DNA of 64,000 nucleotides from Burkholderia sp. E7m39. GTDB taxonomy: Bacteria; Pseudomonadota; Gammaproteobacteria; Burkholderiales; Burkholderiaceae. Location: NCBI GenBank assembly GCA_001319865.1, contig BBSL01000309.1:62001-126000 (forward strand), given 5' to 3'. Positions 10,052 to 18,056 of the stretch are shown piece by piece. Each line of letters opens with the position of its first letter. Position 1 is the first letter of the stretch. Below the pieces are notes generated by a model that saw only the letters and a program-made list of their open reading frames with translations, made no database searches and had not been told where the DNA came from. A program made the translations under genes and the position numbers.

Positions 10052-10969
10052 ATGGACATGAATTCTTTGTGGCTATCTGCCCCGTCGGATGCCTATCGAA
10101 TCTGGCAGGAAACGGAGGCCGTCGGGGCAGACCGGCGGCCTTTCTCTGCGCAATCGCGTGTGCAGCATGCCGCAATGTTCGACCGCTTTCTCCGCCATAT
10201 TCACGAGCGGCACGCGTCGGTGGCCACCTTCGACGCCGCGCAGATCGAATCATTTTTCAACGAGATCGACAGTCGCACGACGCCCGGGACGTCGACGCGC
10301 TTGCGATACGCCAAGATGCTGAACCGGCTATGCCGCCATCTCGTCGACATCGGGCTGCGTGCCAGCAACCCGGCGTCTGAGGTAAGCGCGTTCGCTCGTT
10401 GGCCCGAGGACGAGCCGCTACCTCTTTACCTCGATCAGGCCGCAGACGAACGGCTACAGGCGTGGACTAGCCCGTCAGGGCTGGATGACTCTCGGCTACT
10501 TCGAAATCGCGCCATCGTCGCGCTGTTCCTGGGTGCGGGCATATCGGCGGCCGAGTTGCGCCAGGCGCATCGGTGCCACGTTGTCGTCGATGGCGCGAGG
10601 CCCAACGTCTATGTTCCGAAGCGCGGTACCCGCGACCAACGGCGGGTAACGCTACCGCTGTTTGCATTGCCCGCTCTGCGCCAATGGAAGGACGCCCAGC
10701 CGTCCGCGGACGACGCTCTGCTCTTTCCTGCACCGGGTCAAGGTGGCGTGATGAACGACGTGCTTCTCGGCGCCGTCGTGAAGGACGCGCTCGAGGGCAT
10801 CGGCTTTGTTGCGCCCGACATGAGTCCGCGCATCCTGCGCAACACGTTTGCTCGCCGACAACTGCTGAGTGGGCGCAGCAACGAAGATACAAGCGGGATG
10901 CTGGGGCTTGTCAGCCAACGAACGGTTACGCGTCTGCGCGCCACGATCAACGAAGCGCGCTCAGCTTGA
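10052..10969 (+). CDS. Tyrosine recombinase/integrase-like protein, catalytic tyrosine not visible
   Basis: A 305-residue protein with a phage-integrase layout: an N-terminal SAM-like core-binding domain (FDRFLRHIHERHASVATFDA) and a C-terminal catalytic-like domain (RNRAIVALFLGAGISAAELRQ). The second catalytic box reads SPRILRNTFARRQLLSG, where the family usually has H-x-L-R-H-T. The end reads GLVSQRTVTRLRATI, with no tyrosine at the nucleophile position. It may therefore be inactive, or use a different architecture. The open frame extends upstream to 9836, but the N-terminal 72 residues look non-coding. The ATG at 10052 (or 10058) is chosen because the domain starts there. Confidence 0.75.
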   Translation: MDMNSLWLSAPSDAYRIWQETEAVGADRRPFSAQSRVQHAAMFDRFLRHIHERHASVATFDAAQIESFFNEIDSRTTPGTSTRLRYAKMLNRLCRHLVDIGLRASNPASEVSAFARWPEDEPLPLYLDQAADERLQAWTSPSGLDDSRLLRNRAIVALFLGAGISAAELRQAHRCHVVVDGARPNVYVPKRGTRDQRRVTLPLFALPALRQWKDAQPSADDALLFPAPGQGGVMNDVLLGAVVKDALEGIGFVAPDMSPRILRNTFARRQLLSGRSNEDTSGMLGLVSQRTVTRLRATINEARSA

Positions 10970-10992
10970 CTTTGCGCGCAGCTCCGTAGGGT
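10966..10992 (+). promoter_or_regulatory. Promoter, TTGACT-15 bp-TAGGGT
   Basis: TTGACT at 10966-10971 overlaps the end of the recombinase gene, followed after 15 bases by TAGGGT at 10987-10992. The same short spacing occurs at 11602 and 27742, which makes it more than chance. It would drive the gene at 11043. Confidence 0.4.
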
Positions 10993-11027
10993 GGGTTACG
11001 CCGGTTTATCGAGATCGGCGTAACCCA
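10992..11027. repeat. 12-bp perfect inverted repeat at the predicted transcription start
   Basis: TGGGTTACGCCG at 10992-11003 and CGGCGTAACCCA at 11016-11027 are perfect inverted copies around a 12-base loop. No T-run follows on either strand, so it is not a standard terminator. It sits over the predicted +1 and could be an operator or a dispersed palindrome. Confidence 0.6.
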
Positions 11028-11042
11028 ACGATCGGAGTTCGC

Positions 11043-11510
11043 ATGCCTTATCAGACGGAATTTGCCGACATCGCCTATCCGGACGAGTCCGGGCGGCCCT
11101 GCGTATTGACTTTTCGCATCGCCATTACCGCCCCGTCGGAACGGCTCGCAGTCGTTCACTTGCGGCGCGTCAATCCGGCTTATCAAAGCCCGATGAGTTC
11201 GTACATCGTTCGCGATCGAATTCTCAACCGGATACTGGACAGCCACTTGCGCGGAATGCCGCTCAAGACGGTCAGACTGGTGGTGGAGGATGGCGACAAG
11301 ACTGCCATGTTTCCGATCGAGGTCGATTTCCAGGACTACATCGAGCGCCGAAACCCACACGAAGCAACGCCTGTCGCGACGGGGCGCGGCCTCTTCACAC
11401 AGCGCGTGAAGATCCGGTCGGAATTCCTGCTCGCGGGGCTCACGCGCGTGCATACCAGCCATAGCAAACCGGTTGCAGTGCCAAAGGACATTGCGCGCGT
11501 TTTACGGTGA
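11043..11510 (+). CDS. Conserved-looking hypothetical protein
   Basis: A 155-residue protein that I do not recognise. It begins MPYQTEFADIAYPDESG and has no signal peptide or membrane segment. It is mixed alpha/beta in appearance, with a basic C-terminus. The ATG follows ATCGGAG, a usable ribosome binding site. It has its own promoter-like sequence and inverted repeat upstream, and lies between the recombinase and the helicase gene on the same strand. Confidence 0.6.
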   Translation: MPYQTEFADIAYPDESGRPCVLTFRIAITAPSERLAVVHLRRVNPAYQSPMSSYIVRDRILNRILDSHLRGMPLKTVRLVVEDGDKTAMFPIEVDFQDYIERRNPHEATPVATGRGLFTQRVKIRSEFLLAGLTRVHTSHSKPVAVPKDIARVLR

Positions 11511-11601
11511 TCGGATCGATCGCGCCGCGCAAAGGGACACGCTATTCATGCTCTTTTCCCGGCCCGCACACCGCGGATGCTGAGACACTGCTCGTTGCCG
11601 C

Positions 11602-11628
11602 TTGACTTTACGGATAATCAGATAGGCT
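11602..11628 (+). promoter_or_regulatory. Promoter, TTGACT-15 bp-TAGGCT
   Basis: TTGACT at 11602-11607 and TAGGCT at 11623-11628 with a 15-base spacer, 28 bases before the helicase start. Same arrangement as the promoter at 10966. Confidence 0.4.
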
Positions 11629-11655
11629 GGTTAAACCATCCGCATTCGAAACATC

Positions 11656-13128
11656 ATGAAAGAGATCAAGCCGACCGATGAGCAGCTCTTCACGCTTGAT
11701 GCAGTCGCGTCCGGCGCAACGGTTAAAGTGAAAGCGTACGCGGGCGCAGGGAAAACGTCGCAGCTGCGCATGATTGCCGAGCGCTTTAGTTCAAAGCGCG
11801 GGCTCTATCTCTCGTTCAACAAGGACATTGCAACGGATGCGAGAAAGAAATTCCCGCGCAACGTCACCTGTAAAACGGTCCACTCTGCCGCTTACGGAGC
11901 AACGGAAAAAGCGCTGACAGCAAGGCTCAATCTACCGAAGGAGCCGCCTCACCATCTTGCGAGCAGGTATGGACTTGGCCCGGTTCGGGTCCCGACGATC
12001 ATCGGCAAGAACATCGAGCTGTCCGCATTCCAGGTCGGGCGACTGGTGGCGGACGGTGCGGCGCGCTTCTGCCGATCGGCGCAGGACAAACCTGAGTTAT
12101 GGCATATCTCTGTCGATGAAATGATCACTGAGGCGGCGGCCGAGGAACTGCGCTCAACGCTGCTGCCGTTCGTCGTACGCCACTGGGATGAAAGCACGGA
12201 CCCAAACGGGAAGACTGCAATCACCCCCGACGTCTACCTCAAAACGTGGGAGCGTTCGCGCCCACAAATCGGTGCGGACTTCATCCTTCTCGACGAAGCG
12301 CAGGATAGCGACGGATTAATGCTTTCGGTTTTGCGTCGGCAGGAACAAGCCCAGATCATCTACGTCGGGGATCCGTATCAGCAGATTTACGAGTGGCGAG
12401 GCGCGGTTAATGCGATGGAACACATCAGGGCGCGCGAATGCACCCTGACTGAGTCTTTCCGCTTCGGGCACCACTTCGCCGCGCTCGCTTCGCGTGTACT
12501 GAATCTCCTGGGCGAACGAACCCCGCTCCGCGGCCAGTCGCATATCGAATCCGTTTTTTTCGAAGAGCCAGATCCGGACAGGACATTTGATGCCATCCTG
12601 TGCCGGAAAAACGTGACCGTGATCGGGAATCTCGCGAATGGGCTGCAGGCTGGGCACAAGGTAGCCGTCCGGGCGAACATCGAAGAGATCCTGGCCTTCG
12701 CAGACGGTGCTGACCGCTTGATGCGAGGCGAGCGTACGTTCAGCCCCGCGTCTCTGGCCCTGTTTGAAACGTGGCGTGACGTGCAGGAGCATGCCGCCAG
12801 CTACGCAGGCCGAGACCTCCTACCCATCGTTCAGATCATCGACCGTGAGGGGACTGCCTACTTGCGCGAAATGTTGTCACGCGCATCGCCAGAAGCCGAG
12901 GCCGAGTATGTCGTGTCGACCGTTCATCGCGCGAAAGGACTCGAATGGAACCGTGTAAAGGTCTGCGGTGACTTCCGTTTCAAGACGGACGATGACGGAC
13001 GCACCACACTTACCGATGAAGAGAAGCGGCTGCTCTACGTTGGTTTGACGCGGGCACGAAACGAGATGGATGTTTCCGAGCTTCGAAACGATTTACTTAA
13101 AGTTTTCAAGGACGCTGCCGAAAGGTAG
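11656..13128 (+). CDS. UvrD/Rep-family (superfamily 1A) DNA helicase
   Basis: A 490-residue ATP-dependent helicase. Motifs seen are Walker A YAGAGKTSQL near residues 28-37, Walker B LLDEAQDSD near 211, motif III GDPYQQIYEWRGA near 238, motif V TVHRAKGLEW near 422, and motif VI LLYVGLTRARNE near 459. It is shorter than chromosomal UvrD (about 720) and lacks most of the accessory 1B/2B insertions. This is common for plasmid and phage versions involved in replication or recombination. The gene 42 bases downstream is probably co-transcribed. A second, different UvrD-type helicase is encoded at 30446-32137. Confidence 0.9.
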   Translation: MKEIKPTDEQLFTLDAVASGATVKVKAYAGAGKTSQLRMIAERFSSKRGLYLSFNKDIATDARKKFPRNVTCKTVHSAAYGATEKALTARLNLPKEPPHHLASRYGLGPVRVPTIIGKNIELSAFQVGRLVADGAARFCRSAQDKPELWHISVDEMITEAAAEELRSTLLPFVVRHWDESTDPNGKTAITPDVYLKTWERSRPQIGADFILLDEAQDSDGLMLSVLRRQEQAQIIYVGDPYQQIYEWRGAVNAMEHIRARECTLTESFRFGHHFAALASRVLNLLGERTPLRGQSHIESVFFEEPDPDRTFDAILCRKNVTVIGNLANGLQAGHKVAVRANIEEILAFADGADRLMRGERTFSPASLALFETWRDVQEHAASYAGRDLLPIVQIIDREGTAYLREMLSRASPEAEAEYVVSTVHRAKGLEWNRVKVCGDFRFKTDDDGRTTLTDEEKRLLYVGLTRARNEMDVSELRNDLLKVFKDAAER

Positions 13129-13170
13129 TCAGGCACCTTCAGCAACAAAAAAATTCAGCGAGAAAAAATC

Positions 13171-13656
13171 ATGTTCGAGGAAACACCGCAACAAGTCCAA
13201 AGCGTCGCCGAACTTGAGGCTTTATTGAGACGCGTCGCCGCGGAAGTCAACAGTGAGAACGGCGCGCGGCCAAACACGATCGCGGCAACGGAAGAATATC
13301 TCAAGAAAGGCCGATGGATCGTTGAGCTTATTCAGAGAATTGAACGGGAGTATGTAAGGTTGACGGGGGGCAGTCCGGCCGCACGCAAACAGGCTAAAAG
13401 CCGTGTCTACGAGTTCGTACAACATACGACTGGGCTATCTCGTGACTCCGTCAACCTCTATGCACGTTGCTACGAGAAATTTGCTCAAATGCCGGAGGCA
13501 TTGGACCTTAGAATTTCAGATATGCAGTTGCTGCTGCCGGACGAAGCTGACGCCGACCTCATCGGGTACATCGCCGAACGTAGGAGACATACACCGGATC
13601 TGCGTCGCGAAGAGGTCCGCGAACTCATCCGGCAGTACCGGCTGGCTCGAGCTTGA
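13171..13656 (+). CDS. Hypothetical alpha-helical protein, helicase operon
   Basis: A 161-residue, mostly helical protein with no membrane segment. A central stretch around RVYEFVQHTTGLSRDSVNLY looks like a possible helix-turn-helix, and the C-terminus is rich in Arg and Glu. It starts 42 bases after the helicase stop, so it is probably translated from the same message. It might be a DNA-binding partner, but I recognise no family with confidence. Confidence 0.6.
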   Translation: MFEETPQQVQSVAELEALLRRVAAEVNSENGARPNTIAATEEYLKKGRWIVELIQRIEREYVRLTGGSPAARKQAKSRVYEFVQHTTGLSRDSVNLYARCYEKFAQMPEALDLRISDMQLLLPDEADADLIGYIAERRRHTPDLRREEVRELIRQYRLARA

Positions 13657-13699
13657 ATAGGCCCGGTCTAATATCGGCCTCAGCGAGCGTCCTCTCGAC

Positions 13700-13900
13700 C
13701 TACCCGTTTTCCGGTCTATCTCTAGCTTCTGTATCGACCATATCGGGATCGGGAACGGCGACATACCGGTGCGGCTCACCGCGAATAGCCGCACCGTTGT
13801 TACCTTCGCTGACCAGCGCACGGGCCAGGCTGCCCTCTGCAACGTCGTCGCGTATCAGGACGCGCTTGCCATCCGCCTCGATCGCCCAAATTTCAAACAT
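13700..13900 (-). CDS. Small hypothetical protein
   Basis: A 66-residue protein starting MFEIWAIEADGKRVLIRDD. The ATG at 13900 follows GGAAAACGAC and lies 11 bases after the stop of the gene at 13912-14157, so the two are probably coupled. It looks like a small acidic beta-rich domain; function unknown. Confidence 0.55.
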   Translation of the reverse strand: MFEIWAIEADGKRVLIRDDVAEGSLARALVSEGNNGAAIRGEPHRYVAVPDPDMVDTEARDRPENG

Positions 13901-13911
13901 GTCGTTTTCCG

Positions 13912-14157
13912 TTACCCGTGCGACGCCTTGCGCACCGCGAGTCGATAGTTGTTGTCGATCCACTGCCTCGCCCATTCGATTCCGCGTTCGTACGCCTGCG
14001 CCCGATAAACGCGGTTTCCGAGATCAGTGAAAATGAACCGCTCGTTATCACGAGAGACGACCACGCCCGAAACGAAGAGCCTCTGATTCGCCAGGATAGT
14101 AGGTGACGCCTCGATCTTCCAGCCCTCATACTCCGCGAACCGGTTCACGCGTTTCAT
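13912..14157 (-). CDS. Small hypothetical protein
   Basis: An 81-residue protein with the stretches YEGWKIEASPTILANQRLFV and GIEWARQWIDNNYR, a pattern of small conserved proteins on Burkholderiales accessory DNA. The ATG at 14157 is chosen because GGAGGTG lies eight bases upstream. A frame start at 14178 would lack this. No known domain recognised. Confidence 0.6.
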   Translation of the reverse strand: MKRVNRFAEYEGWKIEASPTILANQRLFVSGVVVSRDNERFIFTDLGNRVYRAQAYERGIEWARQWIDNNYRLAVRKASHG

Positions 14158-14324
14158 GGGCACCTCCAATTGCATCACGTATAGTCTAGATTAAAGTCGA
14201 ACCCCCGCCACGTCCTGTGATTCTTTTCTTTCTGCAGCGCCGGTCGAGTGGCGCGGTGCTGTGTCGGATTAACGGCAAAAGCGCGTGGTCTTTTAACGCC
14301 ACCGAGCGAATGCCGTCGGAGCCA

Positions 14325-14364
14325 GAAAAAAGTAAAGCCCGCGGTTCCGAAGAACTCGCGGGCT
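14325..14364 (-). terminator. Intrinsic terminator of the DpdA-like gene
   Basis: On the minus strand, stem AGCCCGCG/CGCGGGCT (arms 14357-14364 and 14336-14343) is followed by a T-rich run (TTTACTTTTTTC), just after the stop at 14387. Confidence 0.75.
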
Positions 14365-14386
14365 GTAGGAAAAAGATCTGAGGCTG

Positions 14387-15364
14387 TCAGGCGGCAAAGG
14401 AAAGCCTAAACTGATCGCCGGCGGCAGGCGCGACGCGGCGAGTTGCAGACTCCATCCAACGGTCGACCTCCGCGATGCGGTGAGCGATCGTATTCGATAC
14501 TCCGGCCTTCCGGGCCTTCACGCGCGCAGCGAAGTCGGCCGCCATTGAGTCTACGCTCGCTACCCAGTCGTACATCTTCACTCGCTCCAGCGCCTGTCCT
14601 TTCACCCCGAAGAGATGAAGGCGAGCGCCGGCCGGAAGATGCCCTTCGAGGCCTTCAAGAATCGCAAACAGACCATGACGCGGATCTGTAAGATGCCGAC
14701 GACAGACAGAGCCGAGGCCGATCAACGCTGGCGGCGCAATCCACGGCATCCAGCGCTCCCACACCTGCATTATGAGGTCGATGCTACGGCGGTAATCGTC
14801 GACCGACCAGCCCTGCGCCACAGGTACGGGAATGCGAACCATGTTCTGCACTGCGTTCGCACCCAGCGTCTGGGCCAGTTGGTTCTGCCACTCATATACC
14901 ACTCTCAGCATGCCTTCCAGCAGCGTCGCCGTCGCATTCACCCGATAGTCGATCGCCTGTTGATCGACGGCCAGCTCCGGCTCGCAGCAGAGGTCGGGCT
15001 GCGCGACCCATGCCGCTCCGGAAAATGACGCCAGTTCTACGAACTGTGCCATTGTCCACGGATAGACTCCCGCAATCCCCGGCTGCCGACCCTTCGACTG
15101 GAACAGTTTCATAGCGGTGAAGCCCGCGCTGTCCAACGCGAAATCGATCTCCGTCAGATCGGTGGCGCCAGGAATGCGGAAACGCCCCATCTTCGGGTTC
15201 CAGAAGGCCGATGCGGAAACCATTCCGGCAAAACCCTCATTAAAGGCGTGAAACGCCAGCTTGCCGCCGCTATGGGGAATCCCGGCGCGGATCAACAGGC
15301 CGTGATCGACGTGCGCATTGAGTTGCGACATCGGCACGCGGCCGCGTTCAGATTCAATTTGCAT
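14387..15364 (-). CDS. DpdA-like / queuine tRNA-ribosyltransferase-like protein (DUF7221 type)
   Basis: A 325-residue protein resembling the tRNA-guanine-transglycosylase-like family that includes DpdA, the enzyme inserting 7-deazaguanines into DNA. LDSAGFTAMKLF (D78) matches the DSGGF catalytic motif, AQPDLCCEPE holds D124, PVAQGWSVDDY matches the PVVQG substrate loop, IGLGSVCRR is the typical GxGS segment, and WVASVDSMA contains the candidate nucleophile D272. These positions are read by eye. Whether the target is DNA or RNA cannot be told. It follows the DndC-like gene by 68 bases, which hold a copy of the three-strand leader. An SD GGAG lies seven bases before the ATG. Confidence 0.8.
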   Translation of the reverse strand: MQIESERGRVPMSQLNAHVDHGLLIRAGIPHSGGKLAFHAFNEGFAGMVSASAFWNPKMGRFRIPGATDLTEIDFALDSAGFTAMKLFQSKGRQPGIAGVYPWTMAQFVELASFSGAAWVAQPDLCCEPELAVDQQAIDYRVNATATLLEGMLRVVYEWQNQLAQTLGANAVQNMVRIPVPVAQGWSVDDYRRSIDLIMQVWERWMPWIAPPALIGLGSVCRRHLTDPRHGLFAILEGLEGHLPAGARLHLFGVKGQALERVKMYDWVASVDSMAADFAARVKARKAGVSNTIAHRIAEVDRWMESATRRVAPAAGDQFRLSFAA

Positions 15365-15370
15365 AGCAAT

Positions 15371-15417
15371 GCTCCAAGATATACGCGGAGCAGCCCATGC
15401 GGGCCGCCCCGCATGGG
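15371..15417 (-). promoter_or_regulatory. Three-strand RNA leader, copy 1 (before DpdA-like gene)
   Basis: In mRNA sense, helix A is CCCATGCGGG/CCCGCATGGG (perfect, 10 bp). Alternative helix B is GCGGGGC/GCTCCGC with one G-U pair, using A's strand. Helix C is GCTCC/GGAGC, which covers the ribosome binding site. It is intercistronic, so a translational effect is more likely than transcriptional control. Confidence 0.65.
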
Positions 15418-15432
15418 TAGTAAAACGACCGC

Positions 15433-17235
15433 TTACGCGGCCAACGGAAAGAGATGCATCTGTTGCCCTTCCATCCCGCGCATCTGCGAATCGCTGATGG
15501 CGTTCTCAACGAGATGCCGGTCCAACTCGGCAGGCGTGAGATTCAGACGCTCAGCGAGGCGCGCGAAATACTGACCGCGCGTCGCCATGTCCTGATAGCG
15601 CTGTGACGCGCCGACAGGCAACGTCAACAACGTCTCGTTGAGCCAGAAGCGAGCGGATTCGATCGCCGCGTGACCTTGGACACGCGCGTACCACGTGTGG
15701 TCGAAGGAGCACGTCACAAATTCACATGCCCGAGAAGCATCGACGTCGAGTTGATCGCTCTCCTCGAAGTAGACGGTACGCTCGCCACCGGTAGTCTGGG
15801 CATAAACGGAAAGCCGCTCGGGATGCCTGTACGGGTTCCACTGCTCAGCCGCATAGTCGCGCAGTCCATCTGTGGGTGCTTCTGCATCGAAGCCGCCGAC
15901 CTTGTACCAGCCATGCAACGGAATGGGGACTTTCGGGAACATCTCTACCTGCGGTACGCGGTAGCGCCGCCCCAAACGATGCACCTCAAACCAGACTGAT
16001 ACGGCGGGAAAGGCATGTGGCGCGTAATGATGCATCGACAGCATGAAGTCGATTGCCACAAGCTGCGCGGGCGTGATCATTTCAAACTGTATCTCGCACA
16101 GCTCGCGGTTTTCAGGCGTATCAGGAATACGGCCGCTCGCCAGATCCGCATCGTGCTGCTCGGCGCGTTCGACTTCGAGTGCGTCGAGCGTGAGCAGATA
16201 GCGCAACAGATGGATCCGCTCCTTGTACAACAGCACGTCAGGCTGCACCCGGACATAGCCGTTGTCGCTTAGAGAGCGTCCCACCAGCTCGCGCCGGCTG
16301 AGATCCCACTGCGTTGCAAGCAGATAGTTCCGGAAATCGTTCAGACCAGACATGTACGCGTACTCAGGCTCGCGGACCATTGATTCAAGCGAACGGTCGC
16401 GCTCGCCTGTCACACAGCAAAAAACGCAGCCAAATCGACTTCCACAAGCGGCACGTTGTCCGTCCTCCCCGAGTACGACGCCGCACATCCCATCGTTGGC
16501 CGCACGGTACAGATCCGAGAGGCGTTCGATGGTCCGTTGTGAGAACGCGCACGGGAAGGGCCGCTTCGCTTCGTCGGCGAAGAGTGTGAGCATCGTCCAG
16601 ATGTCATCGGTAGACCACTCAAGTAGCGGCGAGACGGCGAGTGCGCCGCGGCCGTCACGAACGGCTGCGGTCGCGCTTTCGCCACGTTGACGCATTGCCG
16701 TACCGCGCGATGCGCTTTCGGCGAGCCGCAGGCCCAGTACCGTTACGATTTCGCGATCGCCACGCGTGGCCGCATCGCGTTCAAGTGCCGCCCGCAATCG
16801 CCCCTGTGGAATCAATTTCCAGTCCGAGGCACATGCACGGATGCGCTTGCCGTTTCGTACGCCGTTCTGCGGCGTACGAACCAGCGTTCCGCGACCGACG
16901 GTCGACACAACGAACTGCGCTGCGAGTGATGGCGTGGCAACATGGGTCGTGACTGATAGCGCCTGCCTGTCGGCAAAGTGATCAATCTCTTCGAGCATCG
17001 TTTCGATGTGGCGCGCGAGACTACTGTTCTCGATCGTAGTATCCGCGGTCGAGATGAAATGGCATGGCTGCGATTCCCCTGTCATTGCGATACGGCGCAC
17101 CGCTTCAAGCATAAGAATGGTGGCACAGGTCGAGTCCTTGCCGCTGACGGTCCCGCAGAGCGGATGACCGGCACGGATGAGACCGATGAGTGCGGCAATC
17201 GCGGCTTCCATCTTGAGGATCATTTCATCAAACAT
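15433..17235 (-). CDS. DndC-like PAPS reductase-family protein
   Basis: A 600-residue protein with an N-type ATP pyrophosphatase (PP-loop) domain, VSGKDSTCAT at residues 30-39, and a cysteine cluster CGSRFGCVFCC followed by TGERDRSL. This combination is typical of DndC, the Fe-S enzyme of DNA phosphorothioation, and of related PAPS-reductase-family proteins. The long C-terminal half carries further domains that I cannot name. No DndB, DndD or DndE is in the window, so classical phosphorothioation is not implied. The open frame extends to 17625, but the ATG at 17235 follows GGAG at 17241-17244. It lies upstream of the DpdA-like gene, probably in the same transcription unit. Confidence 0.8.
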   Translation of the reverse strand: MFDEMILKMEAAIAALIGLIRAGHPLCGTVSGKDSTCATILMLEAVRRIAMTGESQPCHFISTADTTIENSSLARHIETMLEEIDHFADRQALSVTTHVATPSLAAQFVVSTVGRGTLVRTPQNGVRNGKRIRACASDWKLIPQGRLRAALERDAATRGDREIVTVLGLRLAESASRGTAMRQRGESATAAVRDGRGALAVSPLLEWSTDDIWTMLTLFADEAKRPFPCAFSQRTIERLSDLYRAANDGMCGVVLGEDGQRAACGSRFGCVFCCVTGERDRSLESMVREPEYAYMSGLNDFRNYLLATQWDLSRRELVGRSLSDNGYVRVQPDVLLYKERIHLLRYLLTLDALEVERAEQHDADLASGRIPDTPENRELCEIQFEMITPAQLVAIDFMLSMHHYAPHAFPAVSVWFEVHRLGRRYRVPQVEMFPKVPIPLHGWYKVGGFDAEAPTDGLRDYAAEQWNPYRHPERLSVYAQTTGGERTVYFEESDQLDVDASRACEFVTCSFDHTWYARVQGHAAIESARFWLNETLLTLPVGASQRYQDMATRGQYFARLAERLNLTPAELDRHLVENAISDSQMRGMEGQQMHLFPLAA

Positions 17236-17239
17236 GATT

Positions 17240-17290
17240 GCTCCGTATTTGATGGAGCGCGCCCCCGTACGGGAGCGGCTCCCGTAGGGG
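17240..17290 (-). promoter_or_regulatory. Three-strand RNA leader, copy 2 (before DndC-like gene)
   Basis: In mRNA sense, helix A is CCCCTACGGGAG/CTCCCGTACGGGG with one bulge, helix B is GGAGC/GCTCC, and helix C is GCTCC/GGAGC. The last GGAGC is the ribosome binding site of the gene at 17235. Confidence 0.7.
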
Positions 17291-17306
17291 TAAGGATTTG
17301 AAAAGG

Positions 17307-17795
17307 TCAGTCTGCGAGCGCGGTGATTTCTTCGACCATCTGCCGGTAGGTGATGAGGCCTTCCTGGTGCTTTTGCATGACGCCCGCACGACGAACGCCG
17401 TGTGCCCACCGGACGGTCGATCCGATGCGATCGAGCGCGCCGGCATCGGGTACGCAATAGCCCATGCGAAGCATGTCTTCTACCGCCTCTTCCATGCCTT
17501 CGAAGCACAGGTGTCCAACAAATCCGTCCTGGTCGAACTGTTGAATTCGCCACGCCTTGATATCGGACGCATCCCGCAGCACGAATGCCCATGACTCGCG
17601 ATCCTTCATGCGGCACTCGATACACTCGGGGTAGCCGTCATACGCGGACATGAGCCTCTGATAGACGATCTGCAAAGGGCGCACGACTTCCCGCAGATGA
17701 CGGGCAAAGTCATCATCGATATCGCGTGTTGAATTGGCCCGGACGTGTTCCCATGCGCGGGAACGGTAGCGCCGGATCTGAGAAAGGTTATTCAT
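17307..17795 (-). CDS. Hypothetical protein upstream of the DndC-like gene
   Basis: A 162-residue soluble protein starting MNNLSQIRRYRSRAWEHVRA, with a CIECRMKDRESW stretch and no recognised domain. The start at 17795 is chosen because GGAGCC lies just upstream; the open frame continues to 18056 without a binding site. It is followed by the DndC-like and DpdA-like genes with short gaps, so it may be the first gene of that three-gene unit and a partner of the modification enzymes. Confidence 0.6.
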   Translation of the reverse strand: MNNLSQIRRYRSRAWEHVRANSTRDIDDDFARHLREVVRPLQIVYQRLMSAYDGYPECIECRMKDRESWAFVLRDASDIKAWRIQQFDQDGFVGHLCFEGMEEAVEDMLRMGYCVPDAGALDRIGSTVRWAHGVRRAGVMQKHQEGLITYRQMVEEITALAD

Positions 17796-17798
17796 GAA

Positions 17799-17848
17799 GG
17801 CTCCAATAAGATGGGAGCCCTCCCCTTTGGGAGAAAGCTCCCATGGGG
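17799..17848 (-). promoter_or_regulatory. Three-strand RNA leader, copy 3
   Basis: In mRNA sense, helix A is CCCCATGGGAG/CTCCCAAAGGGG, with an internal mismatch. Helix B is GGGAGC/GCTCCC. Helix C is GGCTCC/GGAGCC, perfect, with the second strand as ribosome binding site. It is preceded by the start hairpin and a possible attenuator. Confidence 0.75.
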
Positions 17849-17851
17849 ACA

Positions 17852-17904
17852 AAAAAGAGAAAGGCCCGCACGAAGCGAGCCGGTCGATGCGCCAGTGGCG
17901 CAGG
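17852..17904 (-). promoter_or_regulatory. Leader start hairpin plus possible attenuator
   Basis: The start hairpin GCGCC-ACT-GGCGC-ATCGA (17884-17904) is followed by GGCTCGC-TTCG-TGCGGGCC and then TTTCTCTTTTTT at 17852-17862. This looks like an intrinsic terminator inside the leader, ahead of copy 3. The GCGCC/GGCGC pair replaces GCGTC/GACGC of the other copies, a compensatory change. Confidence 0.55.
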
Positions 17905-17987
17905 TTGTATCGACAGCGTAACGCCAACGACTGGTGAAGACACCGTTGAATGACGCTGTATTTGCGGTCTCTTTCACCAGGGCGAAG

Positions 17988-18029
17988 CAAAAAAACCCGT
18001 CGAAGCCTCCATTGGAGACTCACGACGGG
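17988..18029 (-). terminator. Intrinsic terminator of the gene at 18057
   Basis: Minus-strand stem CCCGTCG/CGACGGG (18023-18029 and 17996-18002), with an inner GTCTCC/GGAGGC stem, followed by TTTTTTT. Confidence 0.8.
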
Positions 18030-18056
18030 CGCGACTGCAGGTTGTAGCCAAGCCAC

